Shown piece by piece: positions 34,024 through 41,678 of a stretch of 64,000 nucleotides of DNA; position 1 is the stretch's first letter; each line of letters starts with the position of its first letter. Origin of the DNA: Streptomyces sp. Ag109_O5-1 (lineage in GTDB: Bacteria > Actinomycetota > Actinomycetes > Streptomycetales > Streptomycetaceae); assembly GCF_003814875.1 (NCBI RefSeq), contig NZ_RKQF01000001.1:4464001-4528000 (forward strand), written 5' to 3'. Both the position numbers and the translations under genes were made by a program. Below the pieces are notes generated by a model. The model was not told where the DNA came from. It did no database searches and saw only the letters and a program-made list of their open reading frames with translations.

Positions 34024-35499
34024 GTGACGGACTCCGGCCCGCAGCGTCGTGGCTTCGCCTGGCTCCCGGTCTCGGTGGTGGCGCTCGCGGTGATGGCGTT
34101 GCTGCTGATGTTCGCTTCGCGGTACGGCTATCACCGGGACGAGTTGTACTTCCGGGTGCTGGGCCGCCATCCCGCCTGGGGATACGTCGACCAGCCGCCC
34201 GGCACACCGCTGCTCACCCGCGCGTCGATCGCCGTGTTCGGGGACACCGTGCGCGGTCTTCGGGCGCCCGCCGTCCTGGCGGCGGGCGCGGTGGCGTACC
34301 TGTGCGCGCTGGTCGCCCGGGAGACCGGCGGCGGCCGTGGCGCCCAGACGCTGGCGGCCGCTGCCGCCTCGGGGACGCTCGTGCTGACCTTCGGGCATCT
34401 GTTCGTGACCACGTCGCTGGACATGGTCATATGGCTGGCCGTCGCCCTGTTCGCCTTCCGGGCGCTGCTGCGTGACCAGCCGAGGTGGTGGCTCGCCGTC
34501 GGCACGGTGGTCGGTGTGGGCCTCTACAACAAGCTGCTGGTGCTGCTGCTCCTGGCCGCGCTGGGTGCCGGTCTGCTGGCGGTCGGACCGCGCCGGGTGC
34601 TGCGCTCGTGGTGGCCGTGGGCGGGGACGGGGCTGGCCGCGCTGATCGGCGTACCGAACCTCGTCTACCAGGTCACCCATCACTTCCCGGTGCTGACCAT
34701 GGCCGGCGCGCTCCGCTCGGACAAGGGCGCCCTGGGCGGCGTGCTGAACATCCCGTTCTTCTTCCTCACCGTCGGACCGCCGCTGTCGTACATCGCCGTG
34801 GTGGGCCTGCTCCGGGTGCTGCGCAATGCGGAGTTACGGCCCGTACGCGCCTTCGGCGTCGGCTATCTCCTGCTGCTGGTGCTGCTCTGCGCCGTCGCCG
34901 CACAGCCCTACTACGCCATGGGCATGGTGCTGGTGCTGTACGCGGTGGGTTCCGTGCCGGTGGCGCGGGGGCTGGCCGAACGGCGGCGCGGCCGGGCGCT
35001 GTTCGCGCTCCTCCTCGCACTGAACCTGGTGACCTCGGTGGCGTTCGCCCTGCCGGTGCTCTCCCTCCACAGCCAGGAGAAGCTGCACCTCGCCGAGGCC
35101 GACCAGGGACTCGGGGACGAGATCGGCTGGCCGCGCTACGTCTCCCAGATCGCCGCCGTCTACCGCCCCGGCGCGATCGTCATCACCGGCAACTACGGCG
35201 AGTACGGCGCCCTCGACCGCTACGGCGCCGCCCACGGCGTCCCCCGGCAGGTCCTCTACAGCGGCCAGAACGCCCTGCGCACCCTGGGCACCCCGCCCGA
35301 CTCCGCCCGGACGGCCGTCGTCGTCGGCATCGACGACCGGGCCTGGCTGTCCGCCCAGTTCGCCGACTGCCGTGCCGAGGGCCGGCTGGACAGCGGCTAC
35401 CACATCGACAGCGAGGAACAGGGCCGCGCCGTCTACCTGTGCCACGGCCCGGTGCGGCCGTGGCACGTCCTGTGGCCGCGTTTCCTGCACTACGACTGA
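34024..35499 (+). CDS. GT39-type membrane glycosyltransferase
   Basis: A 491-residue integral membrane protein of the PMT/ArnT superfamily, which transfers sugars from polyprenyl-phosphate donors outside the membrane. The first-loop motif RYGYHRDELYFR holds the catalytic acidic residue, and about ten helices follow. The C-terminal ~120 residues form an outer soluble domain. The GTG at 34024 sits six bases after TACGTT, suggesting a leaderless mRNA; another GTG is at 34003. Codon 271 is TTA (34834-34836). It abuts the convergent PH-domain gene with no gap. Confidence 0.85.
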   Translation: MTDSGPQRRGFAWLPVSVVALAVMALLLMFASRYGYHRDELYFRVLGRHPAWGYVDQPPGTPLLTRASIAVFGDTVRGLRAPAVLAAGAVAYLCALVARETGGGRGAQTLAAAAASGTLVLTFGHLFVTTSLDMVIWLAVALFAFRALLRDQPRWWLAVGTVVGVGLYNKLLVLLLLAALGAGLLAVGPRRVLRSWWPWAGTGLAALIGVPNLVYQVTHHFPVLTMAGALRSDKGALGGVLNIPFFFLTVGPPLSYIAVVGLLRVLRNAELRPVRAFGVGYLLLLVLLCAVAAQPYYAMGMVLVLYAVGSVPVARGLAERRRGRALFALLLALNLVTSVAFALPVLSLHSQEKLHLAEADQGLGDEIGWPRYVSQIAAVYRPGAIVITGNYGEYGALDRYGAAHGVPRQVLYSGQNALRTLGTPPDSARTAVVVGIDDRAWLSAQFADCRAEGRLDSGYHIDSEEQGRAVYLCHGPVRPWHVLWPRFLHYD

Positions 35500-35991
35500 C
35501 TACTGGGCGCGGTGCTCCTCCACGTCCATGGCCTGGTTGATGACCTCGTTGAGGTGCTCGGGATCGGGGACGTGCTTGAGGGTGAGCAGGCCGTGCTCGG
35601 AGGCGGACTGGATGGAGACGGTGCCCTCGTGCAGGATGCGCTCCCACAGAGTGGCCCTGAACGACACGTCGTTGATCCGCGACAGCGGAATGCTGTGCTC
35701 GGTCTTGGTCAGGAAGCCGCTGCGCCGGTAGATCCGCTTCGAGGTCACGAGGTACACGGTGCCGCGCCAGGCGAGCAGGGGTATGAGCCAGAGCCAGAGC
35801 GAGGCGATCACCGCGAGGCCGGCCACCACGTAGTCGGCGGCGGGGCCGAAGTCCAGCAGCCAGAACAGCACGCCGGCCACCAGCCAGACCAGGACCAACA
35901 GGACGAACTCCGTGAACAGTTCCGTCCAGTGCTGGCGTGTGGCGTACACCAGCTCCTCGTCATCCGCGAGGTATCTCTCCGCGTAACCCAT
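35500..35991 (-). CDS. Bacterial PH-domain membrane protein
   Basis: A 163-residue YdbS-like (bPH2) protein. Two membrane helices (LFTEFVLLVLVWLVAGVLFW and VVAGLAVIASLWLWLIPLL) precede a PH-like domain (GTVYLVTSKRIYRRSG, IPLSRINDVSF). Function unknown across the family; it probably sits on the cytoplasmic face of the membrane. Its TAG stop directly abuts the TGA of the convergent glycosyltransferase. Confidence 0.9.
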   Translation of the reverse strand: MGYAERYLADDEELVYATRQHWTELFTEFVLLVLVWLVAGVLFWLLDFGPAADYVVAGLAVIASLWLWLIPLLAWRGTVYLVTSKRIYRRSGFLTKTEHSIPLSRINDVSFRATLWERILHEGTVSIQSASEHGLLTLKHVPDPEHLNEVINQAMDVEEHRAQ

Positions 35992-36089
35992 TACAGTCCT
36001 CTCGACCCGACCGGCGCTGTGCCGCGCAGAGCCTACACAGCGGTGGTTACGCGGATTTCACGAGTTCAGGCGGCACACCCGAGGCGGCT

Positions 36090-37337
36090 TCAGCCCGTTG
36101 CCGCGGACCGGCCCGCGCGGCGCGAGCGGCGGTTGCGCCACCGGGTCACCAGCCACAGGACGTTGACCCCGCCCAGGGTGACCAGCACCGCGGCCGAGTC
36201 GGCGATGCGGGCGAGGCCGTGGCCCGGTCCAAGGCCCCGGGCGGCGCGGACCAGCAGGGTGATGTCGGCGGGGAGGGTGACGGCGGCCATGAAGGCCAGA
36301 CAGACCACCGTGCCCGCCACGAGGACGGCGCTGTAGAGACGGACGGCCCGGCGCTCGTGCGGGGGCAGCCGGGTGCTGGGGTCGGCGGCCCCGCCCCGGC
36401 GCCCCGGGGGCCGCATCGTCCTGCGGAACACGTAACGGGCGTAGGCGAGTCCGTCGCCGTACAGGTTCCGGCAGCCGGTGAGGTCCTGGAGGACGAAGTA
36501 CAGGTCGGTGCGGGTGAACACCATGAACTGGAAGGGCAACGGCAGCAGCGCCAGCAGCAGGGCCGCGGCCAGGATCCGGTGGGTCGTCGTTGCGGTGTCC
36601 GTGGCGGCGAGGACCAGGAGCAGGGCCGACGCGACGGACAGGTTGAGCGCGATGCCGGCGAGGTAGGCCGTCAACCGGTGGCGGCGGGGGGCCAGTTCGA
36701 TGCCGCTGATGTCCGTCTGCATGACCAGGAACTGCAGCCGGGTGCCCAGCCGCATCTTCCCCGGGACGCCGGCCGCCCGGGCGGTGACCAGGTGCGCCAG
36801 CTCATGGGCCAGCAGCAGCGTCCAGCCGGCCGCCGCCCCGGTGAGCAGGACCAGGCTGCCGTGCGGGCTCCACAGCAGGTCGCGGTAGCCCGGGAGCAGG
36901 TCGGGGCGGTGGAGGAGGACCGCCACGGCGGCCAGCAGCAGGGCCCCGACGAGGACGGGCAGCGCCGGGTGCAGGGCGTAGCGGACGTGGTGGGGGCGCA
37001 GCCGTGGGAGGGACGCGCGCGGTGGTTCGGGGTCCGGAACCGGGTGGTCCCCGATCCGCGCCACGAACCCCAGAGCGGCCAGGTCCCTGACGAAGTCCGG
37101 GATGTCGAGTTCCTCACCGGTCTCGGCGCACAGGATCTCCGCGGTACGGCCCACGCTCAGCCCCTCGCCCAGGAGTTCCACGGCACGGGCCCCGGCCGCC
37201 GGCAGGGCGACGAAGGTCCGGGTGGCCATACGGCCCACGATCCACTCGTCCCGGTCACGCCGTACACCGAGGTCGTGCAGCAGGACGCGCGTCGACGGCT
37301 CGATCCGGGGGACGCCCTCCGCGGCGGTGTCCGTCAC
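36090..37337 (-). CDS. M50-type membrane metalloprotease with PqqD-like N-terminal region
   Basis: A 415-residue protein. Residues 8-95 resemble a PqqD-like winged helix of the kind that binds precursor peptides. The rest is a polytopic membrane protein with the zinc-protease motif HELAH (178-182) and a downstream Asp (TRTDLY, residue 278) as likely third ligand, as in site-2 proteases of peptide-modification clusters. The GTG at 37337 overlaps the ThiF-like stop by four bases (GTGA), so both are made together. Likely role: cleaving or exporting a small modified peptide. Confidence 0.82.
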   Translation of the reverse strand: MTDTAAEGVPRIEPSTRVLLHDLGVRRDRDEWIVGRMATRTFVALPAAGARAVELLGEGLSVGRTAEILCAETGEELDIPDFVRDLAALGFVARIGDHPVPDPEPPRASLPRLRPHHVRYALHPALPVLVGALLLAAVAVLLHRPDLLPGYRDLLWSPHGSLVLLTGAAAGWTLLLAHELAHLVTARAAGVPGKMRLGTRLQFLVMQTDISGIELAPRRHRLTAYLAGIALNLSVASALLLVLAATDTATTTHRILAAALLLALLPLPFQFMVFTRTDLYFVLQDLTGCRNLYGDGLAYARYVFRRTMRPPGRRGGAADPSTRLPPHERRAVRLYSAVLVAGTVVCLAFMAAVTLPADITLLVRAARGLGPGHGLARIADSAAVLVTLGGVNVLWLVTRWRNRRSRRAGRSAATG

Positions 37338-38671
37338 GAGGGGTCCGGGAGGGCCGAGGGGTCCAGCGGGGCCGGGCTCGCCGCCGCTGCCGCGCCGCAT
37401 GCCGGGCAGTCGGGGCGGCGCTCCGCGCGTTGCATGACCGGGTCGCCGGGCATCATGAGGTTGAGGCCGAACCGGTAGCCGGGATCGATCCGGGGGATCC
37501 CGCACAGCAGCATCAGCGCGGCGTGGGCCAGCAGGCTGCCGGACAGGCCCGCGGTCACGGCGTTGACCGGGTTCCACGGCATGCGCGGTGAGGCGACCTC
37601 CTCGTCCTGGCCGGGCGCGAGCCGCAGATCGCGGCGCTCGGCCTCGGCGCTGCGCAGACACTCCCAGCACGCGCCCCGGCCGGGCGCGAAGACCCCGACG
37701 CTCACCAGGGGCCCGCGATAACCGGCCTCGGCCCACGGTGTGCCGGAGGCGAGACAGACCTGGTTGGCCCATCTGCGGATCACGGCGGGACGGTCGGCGG
37801 CGAGGAGGAGTGCGTCGTACCGCGAAGCGGTGCCGGGACCGCCGGGGCTACCGGGACCGCCGGGGCTACCGGGAACACCCGGACCGCCCGGGCCACCGGA
37901 GGCACCGCGGCCGCCCGGACCGCCGGAAGCACCAAAACCGCCAAGACCACCGGAACCACCGGAACCACCGGAACCGCCGGCACCACCGGTCAGCAGGTCT
38001 TCGAGGTCCGCCGGGCCGTGTACCTCGCGGCGTTCGCCGGTGACCGTCGTGTCCGAGTTCAGGGCGCGCAGCGCCGTCAGTGCCGCGTCGATCTTCGGCG
38101 TGCCGAGGTCGCGCTCGCGGAAGAGGGTCTGGCGGTTGAGGTTGGACAGTTCGACGACGTCCGGTTCGACGCAGTGCAGCCGTCCGACCCCGGAGGCCAC
38201 CAGGTCCCGTGCGGCGGTTCCGCCGGTACCGCCGACACCGATCAGCAGGACCCGGGCGCGGCGCAGCCGCAGTTGCGGCTCCCACGCGCTCTCCCTCGGC
38301 CCGAGGTCCATCCAGCGCAGCAGCGTCATACCCCTGCCGTACCGCTCGCGTTCCCGTCCGGACAGCTCGGCCGACGGCTCGGCTCCGGCGTCCTCCACGT
38401 ACCCGGCCGTGGTCAGGTCCGTGATCGCCTGGACGATGTCCGGGTCCGGCAGCGACAGCCCCGGGTGGTGGCGGGACACCTCGGTGACGATGTCCGCGGG
38501 ACTCCGCGTACCGTCCATGGCCTCCACGAGCGTCCACACCCAGCCGTCGGGATCCAGGACCTCGGCGCCGATGCCGTGCACGACACTCCCGATCCGTACA
38601 TGGCCGTCGACGGTCCGGTAGGCCCGGTGTTCCGGCTTGATCCGAGGCCGCCGCATCGCGGGCACCGTCAT
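37334..38671 (-). CDS. E1/ThiF-like adenylyltransferase with PqqD-like region and collagen-like insert
   Basis: A 445-residue protein. Residues ~12-95 resemble a PqqD/RRE-like peptide-binding domain. The ThiF/MoeB fold follows with an intact ATP site: GVGGTG (145-150), Asp171, SNLNRQ (176-181), Lys193. Two CxxC pairs (335/338 and 422/425) should bind zinc. Residues 229-280 are a Gly-Gly-X/Gly-Pro-X low-complexity insert. ThiF-like enzymes adenylate peptide or carrier C-termini. The ATG at 38671 is preferred; a GTG two codons earlier is possible. It is divergent from the 25-residue peptide gene, its likely substrate. Confidence 0.85.
   Translation of the reverse strand: MTVPAMRRPRIKPEHRAYRTVDGHVRIGSVVHGIGAEVLDPDGWVWTLVEAMDGTRSPADIVTEVSRHHPGLSLPDPDIVQAITDLTTAGYVEDAGAEPSAELSGRERERYGRGMTLLRWMDLGPRESAWEPQLRLRRARVLLIGVGGTGGTAARDLVASGVGRLHCVEPDVVELSNLNRQTLFRERDLGTPKIDAALTALRALNSDTTVTGERREVHGPADLEDLLTGGAGGSGGSGGSGGLGGFGASGGPGGRGASGGPGGPGVPGSPGGPGSPGGPGTASRYDALLLAADRPAVIRRWANQVCLASGTPWAEAGYRGPLVSVGVFAPGRGACWECLRSAEAERRDLRLAPGQDEEVASPRMPWNPVNAVTAGLSGSLLAHAALMLLCGIPRIDPGYRFGLNLMMPGDPVMQRAERRPDCPACGAAAAASPAPLDPSALPDPS
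37840..37990. repeat. Degenerate GGN/CCN triplet repeat inside the ThiF-like gene
   Basis: About 150 bases of repeated CCN triplets on the plus strand (ACCGGGACCGCC, ACCGGAACCACC) encode the collagen-like Gly-rich insert on the minus strand. The frame is kept and the ATP site lies outside it. Confidence 0.75.
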
Positions 38672-38718
38672 CTTCACGCCAATCTCGTGAGCCCCAACTA
38701 CCCGAACAAAAGCGGACG

Positions 38719-38748
38719 TTGACAAGAGTTGTCGGCCGAGCCAACTCT
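38719..38748 (+). promoter_or_regulatory. Candidate promoter/operator between E1-like and peptide genes
   Basis: A consensus -35 hexamer TTGACA (38719-38724) is followed immediately by AGAGTTG and CAACTCT, a perfect 7-bp inverted repeat with a 10-base spacer (38725-38748) that covers the expected -10 region. Lying in the 130-base divergent gap, it could control both directions. No good -10 hexamer was seen. Confidence 0.5.
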
Positions 38749-38801
38749 GGCAAGAGCACCTCGAACACGGCACGCCCCAACCGGCGACGGAAGGACACGG
38801 C

Positions 38802-38879
38802 ATGGCGAACAAGATCGAGATCCGGCCGCTGGACAAGAAGGAGACCACCGGCGACAGCGGTGGCAACGGCGGCTCGTGA
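38802..38879 (+). CDS. Putative 25-residue precursor or carrier peptide
   Basis: An ORF with an excellent ribosome site, GGAAGG seven bases before the ATG. The peptide starts MANKIEIRPLDKKE, a charged leader-like half, and ends in the Gly-rich SGGNGGS. It lies in a divergent gap between an E1-like gene and a carboxypeptidase gene that starts ten bases after its stop. Size, position and neighbours (two proteins with PqqD-like regions) suggest it is the substrate. No Cys is present, and Ser/Thr occur only in its C-terminal half. Confidence 0.7.
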   Translation: MANKIEIRPLDKKETTGDSGGNGGS

Positions 38880-38889
38880 CCGGACGCGG

Positions 38890-40197
38890 ATGATGGACCG
38901 TTATCCCACGGTCGCGGAAGTCTCCGATTCGGCGCGGCAGTTGGTCTCCCGGTTCCCGGGGTCCGGCCGGCTGCGCCGGATCGGCACGTCCCGTGCCGGT
39001 CGCCCGGTCGAGATGCTGTCCGTGGGACACGGGCCGCGTCATGTCCTGGTGGTCGCCCGGCCGCATCCCGACGAACCCGTCGGCGGCGCGACCGCGCTCG
39101 CCCTGGCGGAGCGGCTGGCACGCGGCGACCGCCTGTCCCCGGCGATCGACCCCGCCCTCGTCACCTGGGACATCGTCCTCTGCCTGGATCCGGACGGTGC
39201 CGCACTGAGCCGGGGGATCGAGGAGGCGACGGCCGGCCCCGGCCACACCCTGGACGCCTACTACCGCAGCGCCTACCGCCCGGTCGCGGCGGAGCAGCCG
39301 GAGTGGGCGCCGATCGAGTCGGCGCAACTCCCGGAGACGCAGGCCCTGTTCGATGTGATCGACGAACTCGGGCCGGTTCTGCAGTGCTCCCTGCACGGCG
39401 TCGAAGCGGGCGGCAGCTGGGTCCAGTTGACCCGCGGCCTCCCCGGACTCGGGCGCCCTTTCCGGGCGTCCGCCGCGGAGCTCGGCATCCCGGTCCAGCG
39501 CGGCACGTTCGACGCCCTGTACTGGGAGAACCCCGGCCCCGGGGTCTACGTGCTGCCGCCGCCGGACAGCACCGGCCGGCTGGCGGCCGGGTCCGAGAAC
39601 ATCGGCCGGTCCACCTGGTGTGCGCCCCAGCGGTACGGCGGTGTCACCGCGATCGTCGAAGTGCCCATGTGGGCGAGCGAACTGGCCGCCGACCCGTCCC
39701 CGCACCCGGACGCCGCCGGCGCGCTGCGCGACCTGGCCGCGCTGGTACGGGACGGCGGACAGCAGGTGACCGCCGTCCTCGACAAGGCGCGCACCTTCCT
39801 GCCGCCGGCCGCGGACAATCCGCCCCGACGCGTGCTGGAGTGGATGTCCGACGGTCTGTACGACCTGGTCGCCGACTCCTGGGAGCCGCTCGCCCGGCAG
39901 GCGGCCGACGGTCCCCGGCGTCTGACGACGGCCCAGGTCTGCGCCCTGGACATCGTGGCCCGCCGCCAACCGCTCCGCGCCGCGGGCTTGTTGCTACGGC
40001 TGCTGGCCGCGGCGGACGACACCGCCGCCCCGGGGCTGCACCGGGATCTCGACGAACTCTTCACCGCCTGGTGCGCGGACTTCGAGCAGGCCCTGCGGCT
40101 GCGCTGGGTTCCGGTGCGCGACCAGGCCGAGCTGCAGGCCCGTACGGTCGTGGCCGCCGCCGGGACCGCGCTGACGACGGGAACCGCCCCCCGTTGA
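38890..40197 (+). CDS. M14-family zinc carboxypeptidase
   Basis: A 435-residue cytoplasmic metallopeptidase (no signal sequence). Zinc ligands His59 and Glu62 lie in RPHPDEPVGG and His169 in CSLHGVEAGG; catalytic Glu257 is in AIVEVPMW. M14 enzymes remove C-terminal residues. Starting ten bases after the 25-residue peptide gene with little ribosome site of its own (two adjacent ATGs, 38890 and 38893), it looks translationally coupled to it. The peptide, ending GGS, is therefore a natural candidate substrate. Confidence 0.85.
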   Translation: MMDRYPTVAEVSDSARQLVSRFPGSGRLRRIGTSRAGRPVEMLSVGHGPRHVLVVARPHPDEPVGGATALALAERLARGDRLSPAIDPALVTWDIVLCLDPDGAALSRGIEEATAGPGHTLDAYYRSAYRPVAAEQPEWAPIESAQLPETQALFDVIDELGPVLQCSLHGVEAGGSWVQLTRGLPGLGRPFRASAAELGIPVQRGTFDALYWENPGPGVYVLPPPDSTGRLAAGSENIGRSTWCAPQRYGGVTAIVEVPMWASELAADPSPHPDAAGALRDLAALVRDGGQQVTAVLDKARTFLPPAADNPPRRVLEWMSDGLYDLVADSWEPLARQAADGPRRLTTAQVCALDIVARRQPLRAAGLLLRLLAAADDTAAPGLHRDLDELFTAWCADFEQALRLRWVPVRDQAELQARTVVAAAGTALTTGTAPR

Positions 40198-40258
40198 AAC
40201 GCGACCCGACGACGTCGTCCCCGCCGCGCATCGCCAGGGCCCTGGCATCATCACCCGC

Positions 40259-40933
40259 ATGGACGCCATCGGAAACCCGGACATCCTCAGGGCGATCGCG
40301 GACGAGCTCGGTGACTGGCGCAAGCTCGCCCAGCCCCTCGTGGCCCGCTACCGGGTCGCGGACGGTGTCGGCGGCGCCGAGTTCGCGGCGGCCGTCGCAC
40401 GTGAGGCGGCCGCTTCCCGGTACGACATCCCGGAGGTCCGTCTCGGGCCGGGACACGTCGACATCACCCTGTACAGCGTGGACCCCGGGAGCGGCCGGCG
40501 CGGGGTGACGGCAGGGGACCTCGACCGGGCTCGCGCCATCACCCGGCTGGCGAAGGAGCACGGTCTGACCGCCGTCCCCGGCGAGGTCACCCAGATCGAG
40601 CTCTGCGTCGACACCGCCGCGGATGCCGTGCTGGGGCCGTTCTGGGCCGCGCTGCTCACCGGGGACCCGGAGAACACCCCCGTGACCGACACCGTCTTCG
40701 ATCCCACGAACCGGGTGCCCGGTACGTGGTTCCAGCGGACCGACGCCCACCCGACTCCGCGTCAGCGCTGGCACATCGACCTCTGGCTCGCGCCGGAGGC
40801 GGCGCCGCAGCGCATCGCGCTCGCCCTCGCCGCCGGGGGCACCTTGGTCGATGACACGGATCCGTCGTTCACCGTGCTCGCCGACCCCGAAGGCAACAGA
40901 GCGTGCGTCTGCACCGCGCTCGGCCGGGGCTGA
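40259..40933 (+). CDS. PCD-like / VOC (glyoxalase-like) fusion protein
   Basis: A 224-residue two-domain protein. Residues 1-95 resemble pterin-4a-carbinolamine dehydratase, but the HHP catalytic motif is replaced by YDIP. Residues ~105-224 are a glyoxalase-like VOC domain (IELCVDTAADAVLGPFWAAL, ending LADPEGNRACVCTAL). The loss of catalytic His argues against dehydratase activity; the VOC half may bind a metal or small ligand. ATG start, 61 bases after the carboxypeptidase; operon membership uncertain. Confidence 0.82.
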   Translation: MDAIGNPDILRAIADELGDWRKLAQPLVARYRVADGVGGAEFAAAVAREAAASRYDIPEVRLGPGHVDITLYSVDPGSGRRGVTAGDLDRARAITRLAKEHGLTAVPGEVTQIELCVDTAADAVLGPFWAALLTGDPENTPVTDTVFDPTNRVPGTWFQRTDAHPTPRQRWHIDLWLAPEAAPQRIALALAAGGTLVDDTDPSFTVLADPEGNRACVCTALGRG

Positions 40934-40975
40934 GGCCACGCCGGCCTGGCGGTTCCGCCGATCGTCCACGGCGCG

Positions 40976-41487
40976 CTACGCGTCCCGGCGCAGGGCGGCG
41001 GCCGTCCACTCACGGGCTGCGGCCGCCCGGTCCGGGTCCGGCTGGGGCGTGCCGTTGATCGTCGCCACCAGGGAGTGGTACCTGGTCAGCAGCTGCAGGC
41101 CGGTCGACGTGGCAGCCCACTGTGCCGCCCTGCCGTCCGGGTCGAACTCGACGATGCTGCGCCGGGCCCTGTCGACGTCCGCAGCGCGGCGCGGCGGGCC
41201 CGGAACTGACGCAACCGGTCCTCGACCAGGCGCAGATGCGTGACGGCCAGGTCGTGCAGGGTGGTTTCCGCGGCCAGCACCCGGCGGATGTCGTCCAGGC
41301 CGGCCCCCAGGTCGCGCAGGGTGCGCACGAGTTCGAGCCGGGCGATGGCATGCACGTCGTACCGCCGGAAGCCGCCGTCGGTGAGGCCGGTGGGCGTGAC
41401 GACGCCCTCGTCGGCGTAGAACCTGATCGCGCTCACGCTCAGGCAGGTGCGGCGGGCGACGTTCCCTATGGAGTAGAGCTCGTTCAC
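40976..41487 (-). pseudogene. MerR-family regulator, frameshifted
   Basis: The first ~100 codons give a clear MerR protein: LYSIGNVARRTCLSVSAIRF, GGFRRYDVHAIARLELVRTL, and a coiled coil ending RQFRARRAALR. Near 41180 the frame shifts. The natural continuation (DVDRARRSIVEFDPDGR to TAAALRRDA, stop 40976-40978) lies one frame over, consistent with loss of a single base in GCGCTGCGGAC. Without the shift the product would be ~170 residues. It may be a pseudogene or a sequencing error. The GTG at 41487 looks leaderless. Confidence 0.75.
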
Positions 41488-41494
41488 ACCCGTC

Positions 41495-41525
41495 ACTATG
41501 GGATCTCAAGCGACTTGAGAGTCAA
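41495..41525 (-). promoter_or_regulatory. MerR-type promoter with 19-bp spacer
   Basis: On the minus strand TTGACT (41520-41525) and CATAGT (41495-41500) are separated by exactly 19 bp, and the spacer contains the palindrome CTCAAG-TCG-CTTGAG. Overlong spacer plus central dyad is the hallmark of promoters untwisted by MerR proteins. The GTG start lies seven bases beyond the -10, fitting a leaderless autoregulated transcript. Confidence 0.85.
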
Positions 41526-41678
41526 AGGGGGCGGCGGCCATGTGCCGCTCCCCCCTCCGATACGTGCTTCAGTCGACCACGTGCTTGAGTCGGCCAGGCT
41601 CGTTCCGGCGGTGGCGGCCGTCGGTCCGAGGTGGTCGCGCCCGGGTGCGCAGGGCTTCGGGGCCCCGCGACCTGCGCT

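Noticed and set aside
36090..38671. Thiazole/oxazole (TOMM) or lanthipeptide cluster
   Set aside because: No YcaO, dehydrogenase, LanB/LanC or radical SAM gene, and the peptide has no Cys, so these classes do not fit.
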